A stretch of DNA of 64,000 bases, taken from assembly GCF_017357245.1 (NCBI RefSeq), contig NZ_CP071614.1, positions 248,001-312,000 of the forward strand. The letters run 5' to 3'. This document shows positions 28,226 to 37,729 of the stretch, one piece after another (position 1 is the first letter of the stretch; each line of letters starts with the position of its first letter). The position numbers were made by a program, and so were the translations under genes. The notes beneath the pieces were generated by a model that saw only the letters and a list, made by a program, of their open reading frames with translations, had not been told where the DNA came from and made no database searches. The stretch is from Rhizobium bangladeshense (lineage in GTDB: Bacteria > Pseudomonadota > Alphaproteobacteria > Rhizobiales > Rhizobiaceae).

Positions 28226-30397
28226 TTACCACTTTCTGCTGAGCTTGAATGTGACGGTGCGGGCATCGCCGTAACCGCAGACGGTCAGGCCGCCGCAGCC
28301 CTTGACATATTCCTTGTCGAAAAGGTTGGTGACGTTGAGGGCGGCGCCCCAGTTTTCCCGCTCGTATCGGATCGCCGCGTCGACGAGGGTCGCGGCGGGA
28401 ACCTTCTCGGTATTCGCCTCATCGGCCCACGACCAACCCTGATGGCGCACGCCAGCGCCGAAGCTCATGCCCTCGAAGGCGCCCGTCGTCAGCGTATAGT
28501 CGACCCAGAGAGAGGCGGTCACCTTTGGGATGAGATAAGGCGAATTGCCGACGAGCGCCGGATTGGCCTCGTTCTCCGTTACTTCCATGTCCGTATAGGC
28601 AAGCGATGCGAGAATCTTCCAGTTCTCGTTGATATTGACCTTGCCTTCGAGTTCGGCGCCGCGCGAAACGACCTCGCCAAGCTGGCTCTGGGCGAAGGTC
28701 GCCGGATTGGTGACCGTATTGTTGCGTTTGGTGATGTGAAAGAATGACGCAGTCAGCGAACCGTCGACGAAGGTGGGCTCATATTTGATGCCGCTTTCGA
28801 ACTGCTCTCCCTCCTCCGGCTCCAGCGCGCCCGATACACCGGTGCCGATCAGCGGATTGAAGAAAGTCGCGGCGCTGACATAGGGCGTCAGGCCGTTATC
28901 GAACTCGTAGGCAAGGCCGATACGGCCGCTGACAGCGCTGTCGTTCGATGTATAGCTCGTGCCGACGACTGCGTCGGCATCGGTGTCGACATAGTCGTAT
29001 CGGCCGTTCAGCGTCAACAGCCAGCCGTCACCGAAGTGGATCTGATCCTGCGCATATATGCCGAGTTGCTTCTGCGTGACGACCTGATCGATGGCGACGT
29101 CATTTGTCGGCTGAATGGCGCCGTAAATCGGATCGGTGGCGCTGATCGGCGTCGCGGTTGTCGGCCATGTCGGCCATTTCTGAACATGGTCGAGGCGGTA
29201 ATATTTGTAGTCGAGGCCGACAAGCATGCTGTGCGTGGCGCCGCCGAGTTCCGCTTCTCCTTCAAGCCGATTGTCGATACCGAAGGAATCGACGGCTGAG
29301 CGGCCTTCGAAGCCGATGCGGGCCAACTGATAGTCAGGGCCTGTCGGTATGCCGCCGACCCAGCCGTTCAGATAGGGGCCGATTTCATGCTTATCGAGGT
29401 GACCGTAGCGCAAGTTCTGCGAGAAGTTGATGCCATTGTCGAATTCATGCTCGAATTCGTAGCCGATCATCTTCTGCACATAGCTGCCGTCATCGATGCC
29501 GGGCTCGCCATAGAAGGCGTCGCGGTCGATCTTGCCGAAAGGCGCGTCCTCGACGGTGCCGACATAGGGGAAGAAGCCATTGCCCGTATGCACCTGATCG
29601 AGTCCGGCTAGATAACCCCAGGCGGTGAAGCTCGTGCTGTCATCCGGCGAAATGGTGAGCTGCGGCATGATGAAGCCGCGGAAGTCCTCGGAAAAGTCCG
29701 AATAATTATCGCCGCCTGCGATCTTGCCGGTGATGCGATAGCTCATCGTTCCGCTGGAACCGACCTTGTCGGAGACGTCGAAGCCGGTGAAGGCATTGCC
29801 GTTGCTGTTGATGCCGATGTCCGTATAGAAGAGCGGCTCGTCGAGCGGGCGCTTGCGGACGAGATTGACGATGCCGCCGGGGTTGGCTCCGCCGTAGAGT
29901 ACGGAGGCCGGACCCTTCAGCACCTCGACGCGCTCCAGCATGAAAGGATCGAGCTGAAAGCCGCCGAAGCCGTAGCTGAAGAGCGTCAGATTGTCGAAGA
30001 AGACGCCGGTCTGCGTCGCGTTGAAGCCGCGAATGTAGAACCAATCCGTATCGCCGTCGCCGCCATAGGGCTGCGCGGTCACCCCGGGCGTATAAAGCAG
30101 CACTTCGTCGATCTTATTGGTGATGCCACGGTCATCCATTTCGTCGGTGCCGATGACGGAGACGGATTGCGGGATTTCGTTGAGGGGGGTGTCGCTCTTC
30201 GAGCCGGTGGAGGAGTTCTTGGCGACATACCCCTTAACCGGGCTGGTCGCTGTATCGCTGCCGCCCTGAATGACGATCGGCGCGAGCTCGGTCGACGTCG
30301 CATCCTGCGCCGCGGCGGAGCCTGCTATCAGGCCGGCGATCGCCACGCCCGCCAATAGATTTGCCTTGAAAATGGGACCCCTGGTCTGCCCATGCAT
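28226..30397 (-). CDS. fhuA: TonB-dependent ferric-siderophore receptor (FhuA type)
   Basis: A 723-residue outer-membrane receptor. A signal peptide ends near residue 29 (AGSAAAQ). A TonB-box-like ELAPIVIQGG follows, then the plug domain (IPQSVSVIG, LYTPGVTAQP, VEVLKGPASVLYGGANPGG) and a 22-strand barrel ending VTFKLSRKW with the terminal aromatic residue. The barrel segments NLFDKEYV and GVRHQG are usual in siderophore receptors. It imports a ferric siderophore, most likely a hydroxamate because of the fhuCDB neighbours. Start ATG at 30395-30397 (MHGQTRG) is chosen because the signal peptide begins there. A RirA-type iron box lies 60 bases upstream. Confidence 0.9.
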   Translation of the reverse strand: MHGQTRGPIFKANLLAGVAIAGLIAGSAAAQDATSTELAPIVIQGGSDTATSPVKGYVAKNSSTGSKSDTPLNEIPQSVSVIGTDEMDDRGITNKIDEVLLYTPGVTAQPYGGDGDTDWFYIRGFNATQTGVFFDNLTLFSYGFGGFQLDPFMLERVEVLKGPASVLYGGANPGGIVNLVRKRPLDEPLFYTDIGINSNGNAFTGFDVSDKVGSSGTMSYRITGKIAGGDNYSDFSEDFRGFIMPQLTISPDDSTSFTAWGYLAGLDQVHTGNGFFPYVGTVEDAPFGKIDRDAFYGEPGIDDGSYVQKMIGYEFEHEFDNGINFSQNLRYGHLDKHEIGPYLNGWVGGIPTGPDYQLARIGFEGRSAVDSFGIDNRLEGEAELGGATHSMLVGLDYKYYRLDHVQKWPTWPTTATPISATDPIYGAIQPTNDVAIDQVVTQKQLGIYAQDQIHFGDGWLLTLNGRYDYVDTDADAVVGTSYTSNDSAVSGRIGLAYEFDNGLTPYVSAATFFNPLIGTGVSGALEPEEGEQFESGIKYEPTFVDGSLTASFFHITKRNNTVTNPATFAQSQLGEVVSRGAELEGKVNINENWKILASLAYTDMEVTENEANPALVGNSPYLIPKVTASLWVDYTLTTGAFEGMSFGAGVRHQGWSWADEANTEKVPAATLVDAAIRYERENWGAALNVTNLFDKEYVKGCGGLTVCGYGDARTVTFKLSRKW

Positions 30398-30456
30398 GTC
30401 TTCTATACCCCACTCGCGCCGCGGCAATGACGCGCGGCGAAGAACCTTGAATAAGA

Positions 30457-30471
30457 TGAGTGCTTAACTCA
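30457..30471. promoter_or_regulatory. RirA-type iron-responsive operator (IRO box)
   Basis: TGAGTGCTTAACTCA fits the IRO-box consensus TGA-N9-TCA of the rhizobial iron regulator RirA, and is also a TGAGT-N5-ACTCA palindrome. It lies 60-74 bases upstream of the receptor start codon in the 166-base gap before the AraC-type gene. RirA with iron would repress the receptor and probably the fhu genes downstream. Confidence 0.72.
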
Positions 30472-30563
30472 GTTTTAACGGAACGGCTTGTCTCGATCGG
30501 GGAAAATTGAACGTTTTTGGGCAATTCTCCGCAGTGTAAAGAATTGCTCAGTGAGCGTTGCTG

Positions 30564-31448
30564 TCAGGCAAGTTGAGCCTTCTTCCAGCTCGCCGGGGTG
30601 GTGCCGACATGTTTGCGAAAGACGCGGGTAAAATGCGCCTGATCGGCAAAGCCGGTTTCGGCGGCGATCGCCGTCAATGCATAGTCGCTCTCGACAAGCA
30701 GGCGCTTGGCCCTAGCGAGTCTGGCATTGGTCTGCCACTGGTGAGGCGCGATTCCGGTCGAGGCCTTGAAGGCATGGCTGAAATGCGATTGCGACAGCCC
30801 GGTCAGGCCGGCGAGCTCTTCGAGGCGGATATTGCGCAGGCAATTTTCCTCGATGAAGTCTGTGGCGCGGCGAAGCTGCCAAGAGGCCAACTTGCTGCGC
30901 TTGCGCGGAACGGCTTTGGAAAGCTTCAGCACGTCGATGATCAAAGCCAGAGCCAGGCCGTCGCCATAGAGATCGTGCAGCGGCTCCGGATTGAGGCATT
31001 CGGCAGCGACCAGCTGCGCCAGCGCCAGCACTCGCTCATCGGAAAAAAGAAGCCGTGGGCTTTCCAGGCGGCGCGGATCGATCTTCTCCGTCAGCCTGCG
31101 GCTGATCGTGTCGGCGTCGAAATGAAGGTCCAGGTGGCGCACCGCGTGCACGTCGGTCAGATCGGCCCAGACTTCCATGCCGGCCGGTACATAGGAGATC
31201 GGCCGTTTTTCCGTGTCCTGAACAGCGCCTTCCACCCTTGGCGACAGCTTGATGCGCGAATTGCCCGGCCCTCGCTTATCGAGCATGATGAAGAGCCGCG
31301 GATCCCGCGAGACATAATAGCCGCCGGCATAAGAGGCGCATTCGACGTCCCAAACATCGGCGACGATGCCGTTCCACAGGCGGCGATGCACGCCGCCAAT
31401 AACGGAAAAGCCCTGGATCTTGTTCTGCATCCGTGGTTGAAACGTCAT
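30564..31448 (-). CDS. AraC-family transcriptional regulator
   Basis: A 294-residue regulator. The N-terminal 190 residues are an unassigned sensing domain. The C-terminal domain (about 195-290) has the two AraC helix-turn-helix units: LEELAGLTGLSQSHFSHAFK and LTAIAAETGFADQAHFTRVF followed by HVGTTPASWKKAQ. ATG 31448 is chosen because GGAGGGG is 8 bases upstream; an ATG two codons earlier is too close to it. It precedes the siderophore receptor gene in the same direction. A role as siderophore-responsive activator of that gene, like known AraC-type siderophore regulators, is likely but not proven. Confidence 0.85.
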   Translation of the reverse strand: MTFQPRMQNKIQGFSVIGGVHRRLWNGIVADVWDVECASYAGGYYVSRDPRLFIMLDKRGPGNSRIKLSPRVEGAVQDTEKRPISYVPAGMEVWADLTDVHAVRHLDLHFDADTISRRLTEKIDPRRLESPRLLFSDERVLALAQLVAAECLNPEPLHDLYGDGLALALIIDVLKLSKAVPRKRSKLASWQLRRATDFIEENCLRNIRLEELAGLTGLSQSHFSHAFKASTGIAPHQWQTNARLARAKRLLVESDYALTAIAAETGFADQAHFTRVFRKHVGTTPASWKKAQLA

Positions 31449-31487
31449 TCTCATTTCCCCTCCGACCACGCGCCGGAAGTAAACCTT

Positions 31488-31502
31488 CTTGAAAATATCA
31501 AG
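31488..31502. promoter_or_regulatory. Palindrome upstream of the AraC-type gene
   Basis: CTTGAAAATATCAAG is a perfect 5-5-5 dyad (CTTGA and TCAAG) in an A/T-rich stretch 40 bases upstream of the AraC-type start codon. It could be an operator for this gene. It does not fit the TGA-N9-TCA iron box, since its TGA and TCA are 5 bases apart. Confidence 0.35.
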
Positions 31503-31576
31503 TTTATTACATCAGTCGGAAGCGCGTGACAACGTTCAATCCGGCAGCAGAGCCAAGATGAAAGCCGGCCTTGAGA

Positions 31577-32335
31577 TCAGACTTTTACGACCGAAAAGCG
31601 TAGCCTGTTCTCGGCGAGAAGGATGTCGACTTCGCCCGGCTCGCTCAGTTCGATCGCGCCGCTCAAAGTGCCTGTCGTGATCAGGGCACCCGCCTTCAAC
31701 GATGTTTGAGGCCGCAGCCCATCATTGGCGTATTCAACGAGCCAGGTAAGAACGTCGCCTTTCGGATGCTGCGCCGGGCCATCATAGATCGTGCGGCCGG
31801 CATGGGTGACCTTAAGCGGTGAGCCGGCGGCGGTGTCGACGGCGCTATTGTCCAGCTTCGGGCCGAGCACGTAGCCGCTGTTGCCGAGGCGGTCGGCGAG
31901 GAACAGCAGAAAGGAAACGCTGCCGCTTTCCTTGATCGCGCTCACCAACAATTCGGCGCCGAGATGGACGGTTGAGATCGCCTCGGTCACCTCCGCGCGG
32001 CTGTAAGGGCTGTCCGAGCGGACCGGCAGGTCCTTGCCGAGGCGCACGGCGATTTCTGTCTCGAACTTCAGCCCCGGATACCACGGGAGATCAGCGCCTG
32101 AGATGGCTTCGACATAGGGATGCAGCGGAGCTGTGACGGCCTGGCCCTGCGGCGATACCGTCACCTTCCACGCATTGCCGGACACGCCATCGGCCGCGGC
32201 CAGCAAATTCTGCGCCTCCATCGCCTGTTGAAGATCCCCCGGCAATGCGAAGGTGCTTGTTGCCTCCTGCCGGACGGCTTGGTGGAGGCTGTGAAGCCTG
32301 GCGGCCAGGGCACCCGGGTCGAATATCTCTGCCAT
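31577..32335 (-). CDS. 2-keto-4-pentenoate hydratase / FAH-family protein
   Basis: A 252-residue protein of the fumarylacetoacetate hydrolase/hydratase superfamily. It has KFETEIAVRLGKDLP with the acidic metal ligands (E-x-E), STVHLGAELLVSAIKESG, and the C-terminal GALITTGTLSGAIEL, which matches the turn before the last strands of hydratases. It is expected to hydrate a 2-keto-4-enoate or to cleave a diketoacid, using Mg2+ or Mn2+. It lies between the AraC-type gene and rhaK on the same strand, 79 bases beyond the rhaK stop. A part in rhamnose breakdown is not known for this locus, so the link is uncertain. Confidence 0.78.
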   Translation of the reverse strand: MAEIFDPGALAARLHSLHQAVRQEATSTFALPGDLQQAMEAQNLLAAADGVSGNAWKVTVSPQGQAVTAPLHPYVEAISGADLPWYPGLKFETEIAVRLGKDLPVRSDSPYSRAEVTEAISTVHLGAELLVSAIKESGSVSFLLFLADRLGNSGYVLGPKLDNSAVDTAAGSPLKVTHAGRTIYDGPAQHPKGDVLTWLVEYANDGLRPQTSLKAGALITTGTLSGAIELSEPGEVDILLAENRLRFSVVKV

Positions 32336-32414
32336 GCTGTTCTCCTCGAATGATTTTCGAGGTGCACAGTAACGGCGAGGCCGGAGCGAACAAGTGCCGT
32401 TTCGGGAAAAGCCC

Positions 32415-33794
32415 CTATTCCATTGCCTTGTACCAAAGACCGCGATAGCCTCTCAGGCCGGGGATATCGATCGGTGCAAAGTGCCTCTGCGCACCGGGCA
32501 CCGGCCGGATGCCGGCAAGCAGTGCGGCACCCTGGCTGGTCCCGGTTGTGCCGGGGAGGGCCATGACCTCGCGGCCCGCAAGCCCGGCAAGGAGTTTCAG
32601 ATAGGGCTCGTTCAGCGCAAAAGGCCCTTCGACGACAATAGGGCCCTTGGCGCCGATCAATCCGAGGCAAGCATCCGTCATCAGCGCCAGATAGAGGCAG
32701 GCTGCGGCATGGCGCGCCTCCCGGCCTGCTCCTTCCATGCCGATCCAACGGCATGACTTTCCCGGAAAGGGTCCGGAGCCCGGGGCGACGTTGGGCAGCA
32801 GCATCATATCCTTGCTAAGCACCGCACCGATGGCTGCCCATGCGGCTTCGTCGTCCACCGGACCGATCTCGGCGGAAAGAATCTCGAATTCCCGCCCGCC
32901 CATGAAACGCGATGAGGGAACGGCGCGGCCATAGGCGTCGACATTGGCAAGCGTGTCGCGGCTCGGATCAAGATGATCGAGATCGCCGCCGACGCCGAAA
33001 TTGATCACCCAGGTGCCTGTGGAGACGACGGCGAAGGGCGCCTCGCGACGGACCAGATGCGGCAGCAGCGATGCGTTGGAATCGTGGATGCCGCAATAAA
33101 CCGGCACGGGCGCGGAAAGGCCGAGCCCGGCGGCGATTGCGGGCAGAACAGGGCCGAGCGCATCGAAGGCTGAGCGGATCGGCGCCATCTGCGCGCGGAT
33201 GCCGAGCCGGTCGACGAGCGAAGAGTAGGTGCCGCTTTTCGGGTTCCAGAGATCGGTATGGCAGCCGAGCGACGTCAGTTCATTGGCGGCCACGCCGGTC
33301 AATCGCGCCGCCCAATATTGGGCATAGGTGAGAACGGTCTCGACCGCGGCAAACTGCTCCGGAAAGACGCTCTTCTGATAGTGCAGCTGCGCGCCGAGAT
33401 TGAGGCCCATCGGCAGGCGCGGCGAGAAGGTTTCCGCGAAGGAGGGGCGCAACGCCGTATACGCATCGCGGATTGCCTCCGGATATTCGTGCTCGTAATC
33501 GATCACGGGCATGGCGAGCGCGCCATTCCGGTCGAGCAGTGCGGCTGCGGCGCCATGCGTCGTGATCGAAATGGCGTCGAAGCCGGGGTCCCGCGCCAGG
33601 CTCTTCAGCGCATCGAGAGCGAAGGCCCAGAGCGCCTCTATGTCGTAATGCGGATAGGGGCCGGTTTTAACCGCAATGTTCGGCCGCTTCAGAACTGCGG
33701 CTTCGGCGCCGGTTCCGCTGTCGAGGACGACGACTTTGGCATTGGTCTTGCCGATGTCGAGAACGGCGATGCGGCCGAAGGAACTGGCGGTCAT
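32415..33794 (-). CDS. rhaK: Rhamnose kinase RhaK (FGGY carbohydrate kinase)
   Basis: A 459-residue FGGY-family sugar kinase. The N-terminal phosphate-binding motif is [17 protein letters not shown], followed by [12 protein letters not shown], the catalytic region [16 protein letters not shown] (aspartate of GIHDSN) and the ATP motif [10 protein letters not shown]. It is the last gene of the rhaRSTPQUK transcription unit known in R. leguminosarum. There the kinase is needed both for rhamnose catabolism and for transport activity (published for that species). It overlaps rhaU by four bases. Confidence 0.92.
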   Translation of the reverse strand: MTASSFGRIAVLDIGKTNAKVVVLDSGTGAEAAVLKRPNIAVKTGPYPHYDIEALWAFALDALKSLARDPGFDAISITTHGAAAALLDRNGALAMPVIDYEHEYPEAIRDAYTALRPSFAETFSPRLPMGLNLGAQLHYQKSVFPEQFAAVETVLTYAQYWAARLTGVAANELTSLGCHTDLWNPKSGTYSSLVDRLGIRAQMAPIRSAFDALGPVLPAIAAGLGLSAPVPVYCGIHDSNASLLPHLVRREAPFAVVSTGTWVINFGVGGDLDHLDPSRDTLANVDAYGRAVPSSRFMGGREFEILSAEIGPVDDEAAWAAIGAVLSKDMMLLPNVAPGSGPFPGKSCRWIGMEGAGREARHAAACLYLALMTDACLGLIGAKGPIVVEGPFALNEPYLKLLAGLAGREVMALPGTTGTSQGAALLAGIRPVPGAQRHFAPIDIPGLRGYRGLWYKAME

Positions 33795-34111
33795 GGCATA
33801 TGAAAGACGGTGACGAGGTCACTCTGAACTGGCGAATTATCCGGATTGGTGGCCATGATGTCGGCCATATAGGCCCACCATTTCTTCATCACCGGATGCT
33901 CCGGCAGGCTCGCCATCGTGTGGTCATTCGGCCGCGTCAGAACGCCGAAGAGCGTATTGGTCTCGCGGTCGAGATGGATGGAATAGTCGCTGGCGCCCGA
34001 CTGGTGCAGGAGATCGACCAGTTCCGGCCAGATCTCGTCGTGGCGCTTGCGATATTCGGCTTCCATGCCGGGATTGAGCTGCATCTTGAAGGCGTGTTTT
34101 TCCAGGGTCAT
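33791..34111 (-). CDS. rhaU: L-rhamnose mutarotase RhaU
   Basis: A 106-residue protein of the YiiL/RhaM mutarotase family, normal length. It reads [20 protein letters not shown] at the N-terminus, contains the catalytic-site residues of [12 protein letters not shown] and SDYSIHLD, and has [14 protein letters not shown] in the C-terminal half. It interconverts the alpha and beta anomers of L-rhamnose, feeding the isomerase. Four-base overlaps with rhaQ upstream and rhaK downstream show tight translational coupling. Confidence 0.95.
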   Translation of the reverse strand: MTLEKHAFKMQLNPGMEAEYRKRHDEIWPELVDLLHQSGASDYSIHLDRETNTLFGVLTRPNDHTMASLPEHPVMKKWWAYMADIMATNPDNSPVQSDLVTVFHMP

Positions 34112-35115
34112 CGGGAGCTCATGAGCTTGATGCGGCGGGCCACAATCGGGATGGCAATGGTGATGATGAGAAGCAGGCCGATGAAGATCGACATGACGAT
34201 GCCCGGCACGTTCAAGAGACCGAGTCCGAAGGTGACGAGGCCCATGACGAAGGCGGCGATGACGACGCCGCCGATGGTGCCGGAGCCGCCGAGGATCGAG
34301 ATGCCGCCGAGAACGACCATGGTGACAACTTCGAGTTCCCAGCCTTGGGCGATCGAAGGCCGGGTCGAGCCGAGGCGAGAGGTCAGGCAGACGGCGGCAA
34401 TGCCGCTCATGACGCCGGTCAGCAGGAAGAGAATGAATTTGACGCGCTCGACCGGGATGCCGGAGAAGCGGGCGGCGAAATCATTATTGCCGATCGCATA
34501 GACCTGACGGCCGAAATTCGTCGCATGCAGCAGGATGGCGAAAAGGATCGCCAGCACGATGAAGAGTACAAATTCGAACGAGAACACCCAGACGACATAA
34601 CCCTGACCGAAATAGGCGAAGTCGGCGGGATATTTGCCGTAAGCCTGGTCGCCGAGCACGATGTAGGAAATGCCGCGGAACAGGCTCATCGTGCCAATGG
34701 TGACGACGATCGACGGCAGCTTCAGCACCGATACCAGCAGACCGTTGAAGATGCCGCAGGCAAGGCCGGTGCCGATGCCGATCAGCACCAGGCCCGGCGC
34801 ACCGATGCCGGCCTGCGCCGCCGCGCCCATCGCCGTCGAGGCAAGCGCGATGATGGCGGCGACCGAAAGGTCGATCTCGCCTGATATGACGAGCAGCGCC
34901 ATGGCGAAGGCGATCATCGCCTTTTCGGTGAAGTTGAAGGTGGCGTCCGACAGGTTCCAGGCATCGAGGAAATAGGGCGAGGCCAGGGAGTTGAAGATGA
35001 AGATCAGGACCGCGACACCGAAGAGCAGCACTTCCCAACTTGCGACGATGCGGCGGAAGGGCGTGCCGAGGCGGTCGGGAATGACGCGCTTTTCGCGCTT
35101 GGACAGGGTGCTCAT
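34108..35115 (-). CDS. rhaQ: Rhamnose ABC transporter permease RhaQ
   Basis: A 335-residue permease of the ribose/xylose (CUT2) type with about ten helices. It has [15 protein letters not shown] in the second helix, [17 protein letters not shown] and [19 protein letters not shown] in the EAA-like coupling region. It forms the rhamnose channel with RhaP. Its start overlaps the rhaP stop and its stop overlaps the rhaU start by four bases each. Confidence 0.93.
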   Translation of the reverse strand: MSTLSKREKRVIPDRLGTPFRRIVASWEVLLFGVAVLIFIFNSLASPYFLDAWNLSDATFNFTEKAMIAFAMALLVISGEIDLSVAAIIALASTAMGAAAQAGIGAPGLVLIGIGTGLACGIFNGLLVSVLKLPSIVVTIGTMSLFRGISYIVLGDQAYGKYPADFAYFGQGYVVWVFSFEFVLFIVLAILFAILLHATNFGRQVYAIGNNDFAARFSGIPVERVKFILFLLTGVMSGIAAVCLTSRLGSTRPSIAQGWELEVVTMVVLGGISILGGSGTIGGVVIAAFVMGLVTFGLGLLNVPGIVMSIFIGLLLIITIAIPIVARRIKLMSSR

Positions 35116-36113
35116 GCTGCGGCCTCCGTTCTGATTTCGGCTGCGGCGCGGTCGCGCAGGATGATGCGCCCCCGGTTGCGCTCACGCCGGGCGTTGAAGG
35201 CGACGGCGAGAATGATGACGGTTCCGGAGATCGCCATCTGCGTAAAGGGTGAAATGCCGATCACCGGCAAAGCGTTCTTGATGACGCCGAGGAAGAGCGC
35301 GCCGAGCACCGTGCCGGCGACCGAGCCGACGCCGCCGGCAATAGAAATGCCGCCGATGACGCAGGCCGCGACGCTGTCGAGCTCGAAGCCGTTGGCGATA
35401 TCGACATAGGCGACGGCGTAACGCGATACCCAGAGATAGCTGGAAAGGCCGGCAAGAGCGCCCGACAGCACGAAAGCAAGGAATTTCGTGCGGCCGGTAT
35501 CGATGCCCGCATAGACGGCAGCCGTCGGATTGCCGCCGGTCGCATAGGCCGAGCGGCCGAACTGGCTGTAGCGCAGCAGCATGTACATCAGCGCGACGAT
35601 GATAATCGCAACCCAGCTCAGCACCGGAAGGCCGAGGATAGGCGTGCGGGGGACGGAGAGGAAGGTCGGCGTCATCTGGTGGGCGTTCACCCAGGCGCCG
35701 CCCGACAGCACGAAAGCCATGCCGCGATAGATGGTGAGTGTGCCGAGGGTGACGACGATCGGCGGGATTTCAAGGCGCCAGACGAGGAAACCGTTGATGC
35801 TGCCGAGAGCCGCGCCGATCAGGACCGCGGCAAGGATTAGCACGATCAATGGCAGGCCCGGAAATGCGGCATTCATCATCGCAATCGCCATGCCGGTAAA
35901 GGCAAGGTTGGCGGCCACCGAAAGATCGATCGATTTCGTCAGAATGACCGTCATCTGGGCAAGCGCCAGAATGATGAGGATCGCCGTGTCGTTGAAGATG
36001 CCGGCGAGATTGTCCGGCGTGGCGAAATCGGCGGCCCGCGTCGAGAAGACGGCAATCATCACGACGATGATGGCAAAGAGCAGGGTTTCACGCTTTCTAA
36101 TCAGTCTGGCCAT
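35112..36113 (-). CDS. rhaP: Rhamnose ABC transporter permease RhaP
   Basis: A 333-residue CUT2-type permease paralogous to RhaQ. It shows SIDLSVAANLAFTGMAIAMM, LGTLTIYRGMAFVLSGG, FGRSAYATGGNPTAAVYAGI and GGISIAGGVGSVAGTVLGAL. ATG at 36113 (MARLIRKRE) is chosen because GAGGTG lies 6 bases upstream. ATGs at 36119 and 36131 are in frame but less well placed; the latter would overlap rhaT by eight bases. Confidence 0.92.
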   Translation of the reverse strand: MARLIRKRETLLFAIIVVMIAVFSTRAADFATPDNLAGIFNDTAILIILALAQMTVILTKSIDLSVAANLAFTGMAIAMMNAAFPGLPLIVLILAAVLIGAALGSINGFLVWRLEIPPIVVTLGTLTIYRGMAFVLSGGAWVNAHQMTPTFLSVPRTPILGLPVLSWVAIIIVALMYMLLRYSQFGRSAYATGGNPTAAVYAGIDTGRTKFLAFVLSGALAGLSSYLWVSRYAVAYVDIANGFELDSVAACVIGGISIAGGVGSVAGTVLGALFLGVIKNALPVIGISPFTQMAISGTVIILAVAFNARRERNRGRIILRDRAAAEIRTEAAA

Positions 36114-36123
36114 GCCCATCACC

Positions 36124-37659
36124 TCATGCATTTCCGGTCGCCGCGCGCACCAGCGCTTCCGGCGAAAGCTGATCGCGCTCGAACAGCCCGGCCGACAGGC
36201 CTTCCTTCATGACCAGCACACGGTCCGACATGCCGATGATCTCAGGCAGTTCGGAAGAGATCATGATGATAGAAAGGCCCTCTGCGGCAAGCTCGCTGAT
36301 GAAGCCATGCACGGCGGCCTTCGAGCCGATGTCGATGCCCTTGGTCGGCTCATCGAGGATAATGACCTTGGGCATGGTGGCGAGCCACTTGCCGATGACC
36401 ACCTTCTGCTGGTTGCCGCCCGATAGCGTGCCGACCGGCACGGAGAGCGCGGCGGCGCGCAGATCCAGCCGCTCGGCATATTTGCGGGCGAGCGCGAATT
36501 CTTCCGCTGCCTGCAGAAAGCCCTTGCGCGAGGTGCGCGCCAGCGACGGCAACGTCATGTTCTGATAGATCGGCATCGGCAGCGCCAGGCCGTGGCGGCC
36601 GCGTTCTTCCGGCACGTAGACGATGCCGGCCTTGATGGCATCATGCGGCGAATGGATCGAAATTTCCCGGCCCTCAAGCGTCAGCCTGCCGGAGAGCGGC
36701 TTGGTAATGCCGAACAGCGATTGCGCGAGCTCCGAACGTCCGGCGCCGATCAGGCCGTAAATGCCGAGAATCTCGCCCTTGCGCAGCGTCAAAGAGATAT
36801 CGCGGAATTCGGTGCGGTGGCTGTATTTTCCGACTTCAAGCACCGGGCCGCCGATGGCGACCTCGATCTTCGGAAAGACGTTCTCGACGTCGCGGCCGAC
36901 CATCATGCGGACGATCTCGTCCTGCGGCGTTTCCTTGAGCTTGCCCCGACCGACGGCGCGGCCGTCACGGAAGACGACGAAATCGTCGGCGATTTCGTAA
37001 AGCTCATCGAACTTGTGGCTGATGAAGAGGATCGCCTTTCCCTGTTCCTTCAGGCCCCGGACGATGCGGAAGAGATCGTCGATCTCCTTGCGGGAAAGGG
37101 CGGCCGTTGGCTCGTCCATGATGACGATGCGGGCCTCGATCGACAAAGCGCGCGCAATCGCCACCAGATGGCGTTGCGCGATCGACAGGTCCTTCAGCCG
37201 GATGGTGGGATCGATATTGCTTTCGAGCGCGGTCAACAGCGCCTTCGAGCGGCTGTTCATCGTCTGCCAGTCGATGGTGCGCAAGCGGGTGCGCGGGGCG
37301 TGGCCGAGGAAGATGTTCTCGGCGACCGTCAGTTCGTCGAAAAGTACGGTTTCCTGGTGGATGGCGGTAACTCCGGCATCGATGGCAGCCTGGGCGCTGG
37401 CAAAGCTCGTCGGCTGACCATCGACGAGGATCTCGCCTTCGTTCGGTCTGTAGATACCGGTCAGGATCTTGACCAGGGTGGATTTGCCGGCGCCGTTTTC
37501 GCCGATCAGCGCCGTCACCGTGCCCGGGTGAAGCGCGATGCTGACATTGTCGAGCGCCTTCACCCCGGGAAAGATCTGCGAGATGCCGCGCATTTCCAGA
37601 ATGGCGGGCGCATCGCCGGTATTGCTGTCCGTGATGGGTTGTTGAAAGGCGGCGTTCAT
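36124..37659 (-). CDS. rhaT: Rhamnose ABC transporter ATP-binding protein RhaT
   Basis: A 511-residue protein with two fused ATPase domains, as usual for CUT2 sugar transporters. Domain 1 has Walker A GENGAGKST, signature-like LSIAQRHLVAIARAL and Walker B IVIMDEPTAALS. Domain 2 has a degenerate Walker A GLIGAGRSE, signature LSGGNQQKVVIGKWL and Walker B VIILDEPTKGID. Only the first site is expected to be fully active. The start is ATG at 37657-37659 (MNAAFQQPITDS); longer frames upstream are not homologous. It follows rhaS by 70 bases containing a strong hairpin. Note that E. coli RhaT is an unrelated symporter. Confidence 0.93.
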   Translation of the reverse strand: MNAAFQQPITDSNTGDAPAILEMRGISQIFPGVKALDNVSIALHPGTVTALIGENGAGKSTLVKILTGIYRPNEGEILVDGQPTSFASAQAAIDAGVTAIHQETVLFDELTVAENIFLGHAPRTRLRTIDWQTMNSRSKALLTALESNIDPTIRLKDLSIAQRHLVAIARALSIEARIVIMDEPTAALSRKEIDDLFRIVRGLKEQGKAILFISHKFDELYEIADDFVVFRDGRAVGRGKLKETPQDEIVRMMVGRDVENVFPKIEVAIGGPVLEVGKYSHRTEFRDISLTLRKGEILGIYGLIGAGRSELAQSLFGITKPLSGRLTLEGREISIHSPHDAIKAGIVYVPEERGRHGLALPMPIYQNMTLPSLARTSRKGFLQAAEEFALARKYAERLDLRAAALSVPVGTLSGGNQQKVVIGKWLATMPKVIILDEPTKGIDIGSKAAVHGFISELAAEGLSIIMISSELPEIIGMSDRVLVMKEGLSAGLFERDQLSPEALVRAATGNA

Positions 37660-37686
37660 CAGATTTCTACCAGTGTCGAATGGGAA

Positions 37687-37710
37687 TCCCGGCGGCCGCG
37701 CAGCCGCCGG
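37687..37710 (-). other. Intercistronic hairpin between rhaS and rhaT
   Basis: A perfect 9-bp stem CCCGGCGGC / GCCGCCGGG with a 6-base loop lies between the rhaS stop and the rhaT start. In the direction of transcription (minus strand) no T run follows it, so it is not a full terminator; the T run is on the other strand. Such hairpins after binding-protein genes typically protect the upstream mRNA from 3' decay, allowing more binding protein than membrane subunits. Confidence 0.65.
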
Positions 37711-37729
37711 GCTCTTTTTGTGCTCCAGA

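Noticed and set aside
31488-31502. CTTGAAAATATCAAG as a second RirA iron box
   Set aside because: TGA and TCA are 5 bases apart, not 9, so it does not meet the iron-box rule; kept only as an unassigned dyad.
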